Assembly: GCF_028769735.1 (NCBI RefSeq)
Contig: NC_088172.1
Span: 70,952,631 to 71,016,630 of the forward strand
DNA from: Zonotrichia leucophrys gambelii
Taxonomy: Eukaryota; Chordata; Aves; Passeriformes; Passerellidae
Direction of reading: 5' to 3'
DNA length: 64,000 nt
Shown here: positions 1-13,886 of the stretch, piece after piece
Layout: each line of letters starts with the position of its first letter
Numbering within the stretch: position 1 is the stretch's first letter
Translations under genes and position numbers: made by a program
The notes under the pieces: generated by a model
The model's input: the letters and a program-made list of their open reading frames with translations, nothing else
The model's database searches: none
Told to the model about the DNA's origin: nothing

Positions 1-431
1 ATTCTTACAAATGAAGGCATCATAAAACGTTTGTTAAAATAACAGAAAACAAGATGGACCTATTGTTACAAGACCTTTGTGTAAGATTGCATTTCTGGAC
101 ATCATAAACACATTTAATCTTTTTTGCCTCAGATTCCCTCTAAAATTGGGAGTGATCATTGTGTGTGAATCTGTTCTACTGATCTCTGGCTTAAGACAGA
201 GAAAGCTCTAGCTTACAGCCAGCATCCAGGAAAATGTTGTTTACATTTGTAGGACAGTGACTGATGGACTGACTTTTTACTCATGTTTTTAAGTCAAGCA
301 ATGCAACTCTGCCTTCCACCTTCACAAGCCCACAATCATCAGACAGCCATGGTCCTTGTGCAAAAGGCATCTATGTGAATCACCTTTCAAAATAAATCCA
401 TTTATCCATTTGATTTTCCCTCTTCTCCTCT

Positions 432-571
432 GGTTTTTTGTGGGGTTTTTGTGTGGGCTTTAATTTTTTTTTTTTTTCTTGGTTGGGCTTTTTTTTGTGG
501 GTTTTTGTTTTTGTTTTTTTTTTTTTTTTTTTTTTTTTTTGTTTGTTTGGGTTTTTTTTGTTTTTTTTTGC
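432..571 (+). repeat. T-rich low-complexity block with G interruptions
   Basis: The block consists of long T runs (up to about 27) broken by GGG, GTTT and GTGG. It is simple sequence; the open frames on both strands are artefacts. Confidence 0.9.
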
Positions 572-887
572 TTCTTGCTTGCAACCCTCCTTAGCTGCCC
601 TCTTGAGGACTTTGTTTTATTTTAAAAATTCTTTTTTTCCTTGTTAGTTTACCATTTACCCTGGTTTTCAGTTCTAAGAATCCAAAATCTATAAGTTTTG
701 CATATCCACATTTTAATTCTTCCCCATTTGTCTTGATACTTAATATGAGTGTAGAAAATTCCCATCTAACAGCAACTTCTCAAAAGCTGTGAACTCTTAA
801 ACACACAGTTGATCTTTCTGTGGTCAGTATATTTATAAACATGTAAATGTCTCTACAGGCTTCTTCTGTGGACCAAAGGTTTTCATT

Positions 888-1091
888 TAAAAAACCCAAA
901 CAAAACCCAACCAAACAAAAAAAACCCAAACCCAAAAACATATTGCTGTTCACAACCTGTTTATTACTAAGTGTAGCAAAACTACCTAATGTTGCTATAA
1001 GCACCTATGCACAAAAAAACCCGAAAAACAAAAACCACCCCCCCAAAAAAAAACCCTCCAAAACCCACCAAAACAAAAATCCAAACCAACC
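888..1091 (+). repeat. A/C-rich low-complexity blocks (888-940 and 1010-1091)
   Basis: Runs of AAAACCC, CAAAA and CCCCCC form two blocks separated by about 70 bases of ordinary sequence. Their composition is complementary to the T/G-rich block at 432-571. Confidence 0.85.
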
Positions 1092-4000
1092 TTGAAGTTT
1101 TTTGCACCTAGAAATTTGAAAGAGTGTGAAACTTCCTGCTTCAGCCTTGGAATAAAGCATTCACAGCAGCAAGCTCTGTTGTGACAGGGTTAAACAGTCA
1201 GCAAAGGGTTACAGGCTGCCTGCCTGTCACTTGATTCATCAGGGTTTAGATGAAGATGTGTGCCCTTTTTCTGGCATGGGAGGCCTGGGAGCCCCTGCAG
1301 CTGGCTTTGGATCAGGGAATAGCTTTACTTTGTGTTACTTTATGAATTTGATGTTTGGCTAATAAACTGTATCCTGGAGGGAAAGCTGAAGAAGACTTGG
1401 GTGTTTCTGTGCCTTGACCTTTCCCTTCCCCCTGGGCAAGAAAGCCCACCAGCATACAGGCTGTGAAAGAGCATGTGACAAGCATAGTAAAATATTTTCC
1501 TTTTCCTTCATTAGAGTAATCCTGGGTTATGTTATTGAAAGAGAAGTGTGAGGAGGCAGGTATGAAGAAGCAAGGAAGCAGCAGGCCTACATTTCACTTG
1601 TACATGCAAGAGGAAGTCCTCCTAAAGATAAAAAGTAGATGAAAGTAGAGTGGTTGAGATTAGTTCAGGATATCTATCTAATACTCAGCATTTGCATTTG
1701 ATCAGTTTGCAAAGCTGTGGCTGCTGGAGCATGAGTTATGTCTTCTGTCTTCAGACAATTCTAAATTCCCAGATAGGAAACCTGACATCACGTTAGGAGG
1801 ACAAACCAGGTACTGTCATCTTCAGCTCAATTGGGATCACAAAAATGGATGCTAAGCCTGAAACAATACAAAGGTAAAATAGGGTAGCAGTAACACCTTG
1901 CTGCAGTTTCCAAAGTGGGCTGAGCTCTGCCTGCATGGCAATTACTGCTGTGGAGGTAAGTGGGAAGTCACTCCCACAAGAGTGCACAGGCCAGGAGAGA
2001 GAGAGGAGGGAGGTACAAATAATTCAGTAGGTGTTACTAAGGACTTGTTGCAGCACCACTGTTTATATACTGCCCATAGAAAAAGTGATCGTGCCAACCA
2101 TGCTAATCTTATATTAAACATTTTTGCATGGCAGCAGGTTTTGAAAAATCTTGACAAATTCCATAGTTTCTAAATTATCCCACTGACTTAAGCAGCATAA
2201 CATTTTCTTTAAAGTTATTCCAAGCGAGACAGATGATAGACCATTTGATTAAAGTCATTATTTTCACATCTATTCAAGTTAGAGAGGAAGGCTTGAGCAG
2301 GCTGCAAACACGGGAAACAAGCTTAGTATCCCAAGTGGTTTGGGTATGCTGCACAGAAGGCTGAACACCAGCAAGATGAAGTAATAGCAGTGCAGAGAAC
2401 TAGATACAAATGATATCGGCTCATGGTGCCTATCTGATAGTCAGCATTTCAATACTCATGTCCCTGAATGGCAGCCTTGCCTGAGAAGGCAGCCTCTGCA
2501 TAAGCATCAGGGAACTTTGTCAAATTAATTTAATGAAAGCAGTGTATTGAGGAGAAACCTGTAGCAAAGTTTAAGTGATGGAAACCCTTTGCCTTGCTTA
2601 GGCTGATAAAGACTTCAGTATTTTGGTGGATATCTTAAAAAGTAACAAGGGCCAAACCTGTTTTTTCTAGCTCTTAGGGATGTCCAGCCAGAGCTTACAT
2701 GATGACCGCACAAGAGTTAAACGTAAGAAAACTTGGTATGCCAAGACAGCACTGGAAAAGGCGTCCCTTTGGAGGTTTTGCCAAGTTAGAAAAATGTTTC
2801 TCTGCTGTTGTTGTTTGGTACATGGTTCTACCTTGTTCTGATTGGTGTGAATGAGTTTAGCCATGTCTCATTTCAGAATTGTTTGGTCTGTGGTATCTTT
2901 GCAGAGCAGGGATGGTGGTGGCCCTGGTGCACTTTAGTGCACTTCAGTACACTTTTACCAAACACCAGTAAAAGCAGTGGAGATGGAAGCAGCCAGAGAA
3001 CTGCCTGCTCTATGCTTTCTCTTGCAGGGTTCTGAAGCTGACTCTCCTTTGTCCTGGTAATGTCACTCATATCTGAGTGCTTTTTTAATCCCATTAGTTG
3101 ACAGTCCTGTTAGATGATTTTACTCTAATTTTTTAATGTTCACATTGAGGAATAGTCCTTTCTGGTAACATTAACAACTGCCACCCCTTCATTCAGATCT
3201 CCTTCAAGCTTTTAATTTTTGGAAGCCAAAGTAGCACAGCATGCACACTGCTCCCTTGTCAGCCATCTCCTGGCATGCTGAGCTGTGGGATCCATGGGTG
3301 CACAGTAATGCCACCTCCCTGTGCTATCAGATCATCTGGCACAATAAACTCGCCCTATCACAGTATTTACTCTTCATGCCAGCTGCGAAGGGAGATGTGA
3401 TGCCCGTAAAAGCAATATGAAAAGAAACCCTATCTAATCTGCCATTACCTCTGCACAGGTGACCATGTATCTTTAGAATAATCTGGACTAATCTGAACTG
3501 ACAGAGCAAGTTCATGGCAGTTTTACATAGCCCAGGTATTTTAGCTATACCAAGTAAACTTGGCTTTTGGAGTTGTATTACTGAGTTGTTGCCTGGCTTG
3601 CTCTCTATGGAGCATAATTCCTCCTATAATGACCTCTTCCATCAAGGTCAGCTGAAATCATTATTTCAAAAGGTCAGTACATGGATTCTGTTTATTAAGC
3701 CAACATTAGACGTATAGGATGGATTTGCTTCCAGTGATTTTAATGTACCCCTCCTCAGTATATTTTGCTCTGCAGCATCCTTGTTACATATTGCAGGATG
3801 AATTTATACTGGGCTCTTCCCTATTTGATCTTGATTTAAGATTAGGCAACTGTCCAGATTATGCAGCAGACCAGTTTGTAATAGTATAAGTAACTCTGTC
3901 AATCCATTGTACTAACTGTAGAAAAACAATTTAAGTGTAAGGAGTTATTACATCTAAATTCCAGCCAGCATCTGAAATAAATCACCTAGGGACACAGATG

Positions 4001-5269
4001 TATTTGCATGAATGTGCACAGATCACAGCGATAATGATGTGAACAACATTTTTTGTCAGCTAATCACAGATCCTTTCGCAATCATTCCTAAACACAGCAC
4101 TACAGCACACTTGTGAGATGGATAATTATTAAAATTCCATTTTAGAGAGCAAAACAATGAAACTACATGATTAGGGACTTTCCAGAGGCTGTCCCTGACA
4201 TTTTTTACTTGCTTGGCAATAAAATCAAATTTAATTACTTCTGTTCCAGAACTTTATCTACATATTCATGCTCCTTTTTCATACTTCAGTCTGGCATTAC
4301 CTTTTATACCTAGTATCTTTTTGCATTCTGGCATAGCTTGCTAAGTGTTTTCACTGCTGGATAACATTTGACAGATTTTTCATTTTACTAAGAAAATGTG
4401 AGAAAAAATCCCAACATCTTCTATACCAGGAGGAATAAATACATGCACCTGCTTCTGCTTATTCCAAAACCTTGTTTTGACAAGTCAGACCTGTATTAAT
4501 ATGAGCTAGGCACCACACTTCCCATCTAAATGCCAAGTGCTGAGGCTGGCTGATGATACTGGCTCACCCTCCTGGAAACATTTTCTTGGCACCTCTTACA
4601 AACTCCTTTGGGAAATCTGTCAACAAAACACAGATTTAAAACACCAAACATGGCAGGAAAATAATTGTGGCAAAACATAGTCGACTCCACGTGTGGTCAG
4701 GGAGAGCGTGCTCTGTTACACCTCTCAGGTTGTCATCTGGGACAGATGAGTCCAGCTCTGCTGTGGATGGGGTCATGCCTGGCTCATGGGAGAGGTAACC
4801 CCTGCATGGTTCACCTGCTGAGACCTGGAGACACACCTTGCCTGCAGATGCACATCTCCCAGCACCAGCAGTGCCTGTGTGAGCATCCAGGGGACACAGA
4901 GCTCCCCACTGGCACCCCTTGTTCCTTGGCTTTGTGTCCCCGTGCACAAGGTGGAGAAAGCAGCCTAGGAGGTCAAGTGGCTGAAAAATGCAGCTGGAAA
5001 TTGCCAAGAACAAGAATTACAGATCTGGAGCCATGGAGGGCTGAGGAGAATCTCCAAGGATAACACAGACCACCCTGTTGCTGCCAAACCTGGATCAAAT
5101 ATGCCTGTAATGCTTCCAACAGATGTGTGTCTGAGCTCTCCTGGAAACCCTTCCCTCTGGAGATCCCACTCTGTCCTTTGACAGTACATCTGGGCCTTTG
5201 TTGCCCTTTGCCAAATGTCATGCTTCAGGTTTCCTTCTTGCAGTTGAGACACATCACTTTTTATTCATT
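1092..5269. other. gene-less intergenic sequence
   Basis: The sequence is AT-rich and unique-looking, without recognisable exons. A GC-richer patch at about 4690-5060 has opposed frames of 125 and 132 codons, but they lack domain content or paired splice sites and look like chance. Confidence 0.6.
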
Positions 5270-5420
5270 AAAGATGCAGTGAATAAATTCTTCTGTCTGC
5301 AGTCTTGAATACATTTGAAGTCTGACGTGGTGTCTCCCCTTAGTTTTCTTTAGATAGAACCCACAAATCTCCTTGTAAATTAAAGCTCCCAGAGTTATGG
5401 TGATTCTTGTTCATTTTTTT
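5270..5420 (-). mobile_element. possible degraded CR1 fragment
   Basis: The stretch around GGTGTCTCCCCTTAGTTTTC, followed by a run resembling the antisense of a CR1 C-terminal segment, suggests an old minus-strand remnant. No coding signal remains. The support is similarity by eye only. Confidence 0.25.
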
Positions 5421-5733
5421 TTTACAGGTATCTTGCTGTTCCCCTGTGCTGCTTTTTCTCTAAAACAAGACTCAAAAAAGCACTCAAAAAAAGTGCAAGT
5501 GAGTGGAACAAAAATATTTTATTTTTAAAGATAAATCTTGTGACACATCACTCCAGGATTGCTATTTGTATTAGCTTGTGCCTCTCTTTCCCAAGCAGGA
5601 AGGAGTTTCTTTTCAATTTTATGTGTCCTGAAGCAAGATCTTGTAAGGTAATGAAAAAAGTTGAATAGATGCAGTGAGAAGAAATTATAATAGTTAAATA
5701 TGTGGATGTGTAGCACCCTCTGATTTACATTGC

Positions 5734-5735
<2 letters not shown>

Positions 5736-5786
<51 letters not shown>
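5736..5786 (+). repeat. (TTA)17 microsatellite
   Basis: Seventeen perfect TTA units span 51 bases. A 16-base direct repeat (TTACATTGCTTTTATT) overlaps both edges, at 5725-5740 and 5784-5799. Confidence 0.98.
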
Positions 5787-5787
<1 letters not shown>

Positions 5788-5799
5788 ATTGCTTTTATT

Positions 5800-8700
5800 G
5801 TCATAACAATGTCGTGATAATTTAAAATGTTCCCTGTTTCCATGGGAATCACACGGGGATTTACGTGTCCCCAGGAGCAGCTATTCTACTTTAGCAGAAA
5901 CTATTTTTAACATCTTATTGGAAAACACTTTATTCATTCCTGACTTCTCATTCTCATCTCCCAGCAGCTCTATTTTGATGCTTGAAAAAATATAGCAGTG
6001 TTTATTTGGGTAGAGTATACAGTAGGATCACCTTCTTCATCAAAATTATCTTTAATTTCTTTCCTTCAGTAATGCCCATTCCAGCCTTTCAGAAAATGTC
6101 TCTAGTATTTCAGTGGCATATTTCTGTCATTCAAAATAGCTGTGCTGTTTGGGACAGAAAGAGGGTGATTTGTAAACTGGGCAGATGTGAAAGACTTTAA
6201 TGAGAGTCTTTCTAAAGAAATCAGTGCCTACTAGGATAAATTCTCTCTCTGAGGTTGCTGCAAGTGCAGTAGCTCCATGTCCATGGTAAACGCCTCTGCT
6301 CATAGCAGGTGTGGAGGACTCCTTTAAATACTGCACCCAATTATCAAATACTTTCCCTATTAACCGCATGAAATGTGGGACTGTTGTGGAATTTGGTACA
6401 AGGCATTTCTCTATTCCAATAAGATTCTTCATGTGCTCCTCACACCTCTCTGGCTTAGCGTATGCAGTAGTGCTTCTTTTGACTTGGACTTTCTTCGAGG
6501 CAGTTGGAAGGATTCAGGCTAAACCTCTGTGACAGCAGTCCAGCTTTTCCATGGTATATGTGGCTGATTCCTTGATTTTCACTAAAATTTTCTTCTATGA
6601 CTAAGCTGATGTCTTCTAGCATGAGAGGCTTACTGCAATGAGGGCACCAACTTGGAAAGATTGTGAGTGAGAATGAAGACTAGAATCATTAGTAAAGAAC
6701 GTTGCACTAAAAAAACACCACAAAATACTTGGCTGTGCTGTGGAACGTTGAAACGATTAAAAAGTGAGATGTGTCAATTTTTTTTCTTCTAGCTACATGC
6801 AGCATGTGTTTCCCATGTCTCATATTACAAGCAAATGTGAACTGAGGGTTTATGGTAATACCACCTAGGAAGTATGATATCATCTTCCCCACAGGTGGTA
6901 AGTCAGTTTTCCAAGGTGTGTTTACACGGAGCGTTTCAGAGCACCAGCACACACACCTGATGCTTAAGCAATATCTGTAATTACGGAAGAGTCTGAGGAA
7001 TAAACACTGTCTAGCCAGGTATGACTTGTAAAACACCTTATGGCCAAATATGTGATGTCATTCATTTTATCTTGATAAATACTTGTTAGGGCATGAATTC
7101 AACTGAAGTTAAATGAAGCTGATAATGTGGTTTATAAGTATGAGCACTTAGTGCTTTTGTAATCAGACTAGCTGTTAATAAGATAAATAATCTGATTGTG
7201 CAGAAGCAAATTTGCATGTATTTTGAGATTTATAAATCCTGCGTTTCAGGATGATGGTCTGTTTTTATCTGAGTTGTAAACCACAAACATAACAAATTGT
7301 ACAAGATTACTAGAGGAAAAGTGACAAACATTACCATCAGTCACATGCCCAACTTGATACATTTATTTTCCTTTTGGATCATCAAAGGACTGAATACCAA
7401 AGATTGTTAAGTTTATTAAAATATTAGCTTCCTTTTATATTCTTTTTGTTTTTGTTTGTTGAAACAATTTCATGAAGTTTAACAGGCTGGGAATGGCTTT
7501 TGCCAGTAAAGTCTATTAGCTATTTGTTATTTTTTTACATTGGAAGCACAGACTTATAAAATATGTGCTTAGAAGGTGTTAAAGGGTGTAAAACCAGATC
7601 TCTGTATGTCACTTTGGTTCCAGTCCTGGCTCCAGGACAGTTTCATGGCTGACTTTAGGACCTGGGATATTTTTGTCAAAAAATGGTACAGAAGGGTAAG
7701 ACTCTATGTCCTATTGCCGTTGCAGCACTCGCCTATCACTTTGTTTTTCACTGTTGTTTTTTCACAGTCTGATCCCATTCAAGTGGCTTAGCAGATGTGC
7801 TTGACCACCTACAGCCTTTTTGGACTGTTTTCCTTCCTGGCTTTTCAAGCTCAGCTATTCATGAAATCTGAACTATGTGTTGATCTCTGAGACTGTTCCA
7901 ACTTCCCTTAATGCAGCAATTATTTAAAAGAAGCAGGCAGCAGTCCTGCAAAATATTTGTCCACATTTCTCTTGGATGCTTTGCTTTTAGTGAGCAGATG
8001 AGAAGAGTGTCTGGTTTAAGCTAGTTTCCTGGAGAGAAAAAGCAAGTGCAGTGCTTGCTGTCTGCACATATGCGTGTCTTAATGACCCACAAACAGCTTT
8101 TGAACCCACTGGCCTCTCTAAACTAGAGGAATCGAGATCCCCAGGCTCCTGGAATTCCTGTAAACTTCAGTCAAACTGAACAGAAGAGAGATGTATCATC
8201 AGAGGTTTGCTGAAGGGCATACTTCATCACAAGGTCATCCTTTAACAGACAATTCAGCCACAAGACCCTAATCCACAGGGGCAGGTTCAGTAGTTTCACA
8301 TTCCTTGGCCAGAAGTGAAGAAGTGCTCTTGTGGGTGCAAGTCTCTTACATTTTATGAAATATCTTTCAGAGCATATTTTTCTTGACATCCCCATCTGGT
8401 CATTTTATGCATTATGGAGCTCCACAGGGCTTGATACTGCACCTATTTACTTTTTTTCCATATATATTGTTTTTCAATGCAGCTTTTCACTAGAGAGCTA
8501 CAAGGCATGGCTACATTAATCATTCTTCAGCAGTCCTTCTTTCCTGATGTGTCGCATTCTTCTCCTTCATGCTGTGCACAAGAGAGAGCATTGATAGCAC
8601 ACAAGTTTTTTATATCAAAAAAATACTGAAGCAAACCAAAGTGATATTTTGCCAGTTTTGTTGTTTATGTGACAGCGTTTACAATGTCTGTTTATAAACT

Positions 8701-11269
8701 CTTTAATCTGTAGCACTGAATGTTGCTAGTCTTCCTTTTCCTTCTTCTTTCCAAGTTTCTGACAGTCAGTCAAGTCTTCAGGCATGGCTCTTCCCAGTGG
8801 CAGCCACAGGCCCAGCTGGATGCTCAGAGGGCTGTGGATGGCAGGTCTCCTCTGAGCCTTGTCCCCTCCCATGGTGTGGTGGGGGTTCCACCAGAGCCCA
8901 GTGCCACAAGGGGCTGGCCTGGGGACAGACAGACACCCTGGCACGCCGTACATGCTGGTGTTGCCCAAAGCTTTGGGCAGTGAGAGAGCCCCGCAGCCAT
9001 GCAGGGGCAGGCTGCTTCCTGGGATCATTTGAGCCTTTCCTAAGCTATTTAGTCTGCATATCTTGGATACCATGAATGTGCATACTCAGAACCTGGCCAT
9101 TGCCTTGGGTTTCCAAAGCAGGTGGTTTGTCCAAAGTCTGTCACAGTCAGCCCAGCCTTTTTCCCTCATGGCCTCAGACTAATGAATTCCAGCTCCTGCT
9201 TTTTTACAGTAGATACAACTTGTTTTTTGCTGGAGCAGCAACAAACTCATATGCAGCTATTAGGGAGAGATTTGCTGCCAGAACTCCTGCTCTCAGTCTT
9301 TTTGATGACTAAATGTGATAAAGACAGTAGGGATTCAGATCTAGACCTATTCAGCTCATCTGCATTTCTTTATATGAGAGCTATCTATTTGTGCCCCAAC
9401 TCTCTTATTACATCTTCAGAAGTATGTGAATTGTTTCTAGTTTTGGATGAAGCCTTTATTTTTGCATTATAAAACAACAAGAGACACCTCTCCAACTCAC
9501 TGATGCTGCTCAGAGGGATAGAGTGGCTCTGGGAAGAAAGATGAAGTAGGCCTGAGCTGTGGAGAATCCAAGTATTTCAGTTTTTGGAATTTGAGCCTCT
9601 CTAAAAATTATGTGCATTGCATGAATGATACATTGGGTCCACTTCCGTGCAAAAGTTTTCATATGAGGATTCCCACTTACAGCAAGCTTTATCCCACACA
9701 GTGTGGCCCATTCACGGCAGTCTTCAGTTTTCTGTCATTTTGTATCTATGAGAAATAAGATTACATTGTGAAAAGTGTTAAACCAAAAATGACTCTTGAA
9801 ATGAGTCTTTGCTTTCACTCGAACAAAGCTTGTATTCTCCTTGGGCCACTGTAATCACTATTCCTTTTAGGAAATACATTTCTAAGATGGATTTGAAATT
9901 ATAATATTGAAACCTAACAATAACTAAAGAAAAGTGTTTGAACAATAACGATTTGCACAGCTCTGCAACATTTGCCTTCAGCAATGCTTTAGAAGAGGAG
10001 TAAAGTTTCTGACTTGAAAGGAAAGAAGGCAGCACTGGATTTAGAAGCGTCTTAAGGTGACTGAATGAATTACTCCTGTTTCATCTGTTGACATGTGAGG
10101 TGGGAGCTGCTTTTGTTAGTGACTGACAGCACAGAGACAGAGTCACCCAGGAAAGCACCTGACAGTCTAATTTACTCATTGCCTTCCTCCACCTGACAAC
10201 CAAGAAGTCTACAAGCAAACAATTTTCTAAGGATGCCTCAGGCTGATGCATAAACAAAGCTGGCTTTGTCTGGAACATGCTTGGTCCGGCAATTTGATCT
10301 CCATGTCTTCAGATATTCCTCACCAGGCATGATGTGTCAGTCCCCTTCTGACTGCAGAGGTAGCAAAGCTTCCTCCGTTTCCCCTTCTAGCACATGAAGT
10401 GCAGAAAGAGGCTGCTTCTGCCTCCTTCAATGAATCCAAACTTCCACAGAGAGTTAAAAGATTGATGCTTTTTCATTTGGGATGGCATAAGCAAAAGGAA
10501 ATGTGTAAAATTGGACAATATGGTAAAACACTTAGAGCAGTTAGACTTGTTGCTTTTATTACCTTTCTCACAACACAGGAGCAAGGGAGATGAAATATGA
10601 GCAAATCCCAAATAGAATAAAGGAAATGCATTTTATGTAACCTACAGCTGGAGCTTGAGACTCATTGCCAAGAAGTAACAACAAGGCTCAGGAGCGAGTG
10701 AGACTGGGAAGAAGATTGGGTACTTCTGTGAGCAGTGGGAATTTTAGAAATACTTTGAAAGGGCTCAAAACCAGGCTTAGAAGAGATGTAAAAGCTGAGC
10801 TGTGAAATTTGCATGGATCCCCCTCAGATTTAAACATACAAGTACAATGTTCTTCTTCATTTGATCGTTTGAGCCTGTAGGTAAACATCCCTGTAAACCT
10901 CACCGGTGTTAATTTTCCCATGTATCGAGAGTGTGCATAGCTGCTATGGGGTGCTGCAGTTACACGGACAGCACTCTGTCAGTGTCTAGTCTGGGTTTTT
11001 CCAGTCTTTGGGTTTTCACTGTCATCTTCTGGGAATAATTCAGCCTCTCCTTTTTCTTCAAGATTTTAGGCAGATAGGAGAGTCTGTTTCCCTGTAGGAA
11101 ATGTCTGCCTGGGGGATTTATTTGAGCAAGTCCTGAATGCTCATAACATCAAGTAAGTTTTGAACAGAATAGGATTGTTGTGGCTGATCATGATTTGTAA
11201 TGTTAGTTGTTTACCTCCAGATCTAGGTGCTTCTCCTTCAAAAAGGAGGATTCTTTTACTTGCTGGCTC
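5800..11269. other. gene-less intergenic sequence
   Basis: No exon, RNA gene or full transposon is recognised. A GC-richer patch at 8770-9060 carries overlapping frames of about 90-115 codons on both strands without domains. The AT-rich stretch at 7080-7240 looks unique and could be regulatory, but nothing specific supports that. Confidence 0.6.
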
Positions 11270-11370
11270 AGAGAATCACAGAATATTCTGAATTGAACGA
11301 GACTTATAAGGATCATTAAAGTCCAACTCTTATCTGGCCAACCCTAAGAATCACACCATATCTCCTCTAA
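11270..11370 (-). mobile_element. short CR1 3'-end fragment
   Basis: The plus strand reads GAGAATCACAGAATATTCTG followed by an antisense CR1 tail-like stretch ending near a TCCAACTCTTATCTGGCC segment. This is the common antisense form of a CR1 3' terminus. It is about 100 bases and diverged. Confidence 0.6.
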
Positions 11371-12247
11371 TAATGCAGAAGAGGAGATTTACTGATATAT
11401 TATTTTGTTCCCATAAAGATGTCAGCCTGCAAGTTTCTTCTCCCTCCGGGTGATTGCATGGTCAACATTTGCACATTTCCATCAATTTTTGTCTCCTCAG
11501 GGCATGTCTCTTTTGAATGCAGGGTTGTATTAGGAGGCTGAGAAGGAATGTACAGGTAAGGTGAAGTTCTTGTAGGAGACAAAAGACCTGGCTATTGTCC
11601 CCATGTCCTTCTGCTAAGACAAGAGGGAAGAGTGGAGCAACGTAGAACCACACTTGTATCATCTGTGTTACCCACATTGCGAAAACAAGATCCAAGAGCA
11701 AGGAAAAAAAAGGAAAGCTTGCTTTTTCATCTGGGAAAAAGTGCTTAGCAAATCACAGTGAGGCATTTCAGACTATCCTTATTTATTCTTAAAACACTTC
11801 TATTTCTTTTTGACATTAGCCATCAAACAAAATATTTGAAGTTTTTAAGGAGCACAGTTACTTTTTGCTTTGTAAATAAGACACTAACTTATTCAGCTAT
11901 AGCTGTCTTTGTGATCTGTTTTTGATTCAATGGAAAAGTGATGACATGTGTTGTCAGGCAGTAATTAATTCTTTCAGCATAACTGTCCAGGCTCTCAAAT
12001 GATTTATTTTGTGTAAAGTATTTGGCAAAAATGGAATCTACTTAATCTGTTTAAACAACAAGAGAAAATCATTAAACTGAACTTTTAGTTTGGTTTAATG
12101 CCTGCCTGGGTGCTGTGTGTTGGAATGAAGCACCTTACCACTGCAGTGAGAGGTGCAGAACCAATTAAACTGATACTGGCAAAGGTCTCAAAATGAGCGA
12201 TTTTCTCAGTGAGAAGAATGACAGCCCTTCTTTTAAGTCAGCACCAA
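11371..12247. other. gene-less sequence between two CR1 pieces
   Basis: AT-rich sequence with no recognised feature. The minus-strand frame of 79 codons at 11462-11701 has no recognisable content. Confidence 0.55.
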
Positions 12248-13303
12248 AATCATAAAATCATAGAATTATAGAATTGTGTAGGTTGAAAAAGACCTCTAAG
12301 ATTTTCAAGTTCAGCCTTTAACCCAGCATTGCCAAGTTCACCACTAAACTGTGTCCCTAAGTGCCACATCTACATATGTTTTAAACACCTTCAGGGATGG
12401 TGACTCAACCACTTCCCTGGACAGCTGTTCCAGTGATTGATAGCCCTTTCTGTGAAGAAATTCTTCTCATACCCAATCTAAACCTGCCCTGGAGCAACTT
12501 GAGGCCATTTCCTCTTGTTCTATCTCTTGTTGTTTGGGAAAAGAGGCCAAGCCCCATCTCACTACACCCTCCTTTCAGGCAGTTGAAGAGTGATAAGGTT
12601 TCCCCTGAGCGTCCTTTTCTCCAGGGTAAATATCCCTGGCTCCCCCAGCTGCTCCTCACAGGACTTGTGCTCCAAACCCTTCACCAGGTCTGTTGCCCCT
12701 GTGTGGACACACTCCAGTGCCTCAATGTCCCCCCCTAATGAGGGGCCCAGAGCTGGGCACAGCACTTGGGGTGTGCGACCGTCACTGCCCTGGTCCTGCT
12801 GGACACCATTGCTGCTACAGGCCAGGATGCCATTGGTCTTCTTGGCCACCTGGGCAGTGACTGTCAGCCAGCATCCCCAGGTCCTTCTCCTCCAGGCTGC
12901 CCAGCACTTGGCCTAATTGAACATCATACATTTGGTGTCACCCAAGAGATCCACCCTGTCCCAATCCCTCTGCAGAGCCTTCCCCACATGCAGCAGATCA
13001 ATGCCCCTGCCCAGCCTGGTGTTGACTGCCGACTGACTGAGGGTGCATGTGATCCTCTCGTCCAGCTTGTTGATAATTTATTAAACAGGACTGGCTGCAA
13101 CACTGTGCCCTGGGGAGCGCCACTTGGGACTGTCTTCCAGCTGGATGCAACTCCATCCACCACCACTCTGGGCCTGGGCATCCAGCCAGCTTTTTACCCA
13201 GCAAACAGTGTACCTGTCCAAGCCAAGTGTACCTGCTTTCTCCAGGAGAATGCTGCAGGAAATGATGTCAAATTCTTTACCACAATCTTGGTAGACAACA
13301 TCC
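12248..13303 (-). mobile_element. CR1 LINE, 3' part including end of reverse transcriptase and 3' tail
   Basis: Read on the minus strand, the segment runs from reverse-transcriptase palm sequence (SSWKTVPSGAPQGTVL near 13140) through the C-terminal CR1 region to the characteristic terminal ATTCTATG-like repeats near 12250-12280. Multiple stops and frame changes make it non-functional. The 5' end is truncated, as usual for CR1. The long plus-strand reading frames here, up to 186 codons, are antisense shadows. Confidence 0.9.
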
Positions 13304-13886
13304 TGTCCTGGTTTTGGCTGAGATAGAGTTAGTTGCCTTCCTGGTAGCTAGTACAGTGCTGTGCTTGGATTTGGGATGAGAATGATGTTGGTAACACACT
13401 GATGGTTTAGCTGTTGCTATGCAGTGCTTACTTTAACTCAGGGAATTTTCAGTTTCCCATGTTCTGCCAGTGAGGAGGTGCACAGGAAGATGGGAGGGAG
13501 CATGGCCAGGACAGCTGACCTGACCTGTCAAAAGGGATATTCCACAGCAGGGAATGCCATGCCCCATACATAAACTGGGGTTGTTGCCTGGAACTGGGTT
13601 GATGGCTGCTTGGGAATGGCTGGGCATCAGTCAGAAGCTGGTGAGTAGCTGTATTGTGCAGTGCTTGTTTTTTTGAGTTTTATTCCTTTCTTTCTTTTTG
13701 TTATCTCCCTTTTCATTGCTATTATTACTAATAGTACTATATTTTACTTTCTTTCAATTATTAAACAGTTCTTAGACCGTGAAGTTTTTCTTTTTTTTTT
13801 TCCTGATTCTGCTGCCCATCCCACTGGGGTGGGGGAAGTGAGCCAGTGTCTGTGTGATAGTTGCCAGCTGGGGTTGAACCATGACA
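13304..13886 (+). mobile_element. solo LTR of an endogenous retrovirus, 583 bp
   Basis: The element starts TGTCCTGG and ends ATGACA, giving the inverted TGTC/GACA termini typical of LTRs. The five bases before it (CATCC, 13299-13303) are repeated exactly after it (13887-13891), a perfect target-site duplication. Internally there is a TATA-like ACATAAAC near 13568 and an ATTAAA polyadenylation signal at 13760-13765, which set the plus orientation. No internal viral coding sequence follows, so it is a solo LTR left by LTR-LTR recombination. It sits at the 5' edge of a minus-strand CR1 fragment. The overall sequence looks like a widespread passerine LTR family (recognition from memory). Confidence 0.92.

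Noticed and set aside
12397..13326. Plus-strand frames of 108-186 codons
   Set aside because: They are antisense readings of a minus-strand CR1 element and its boundary.
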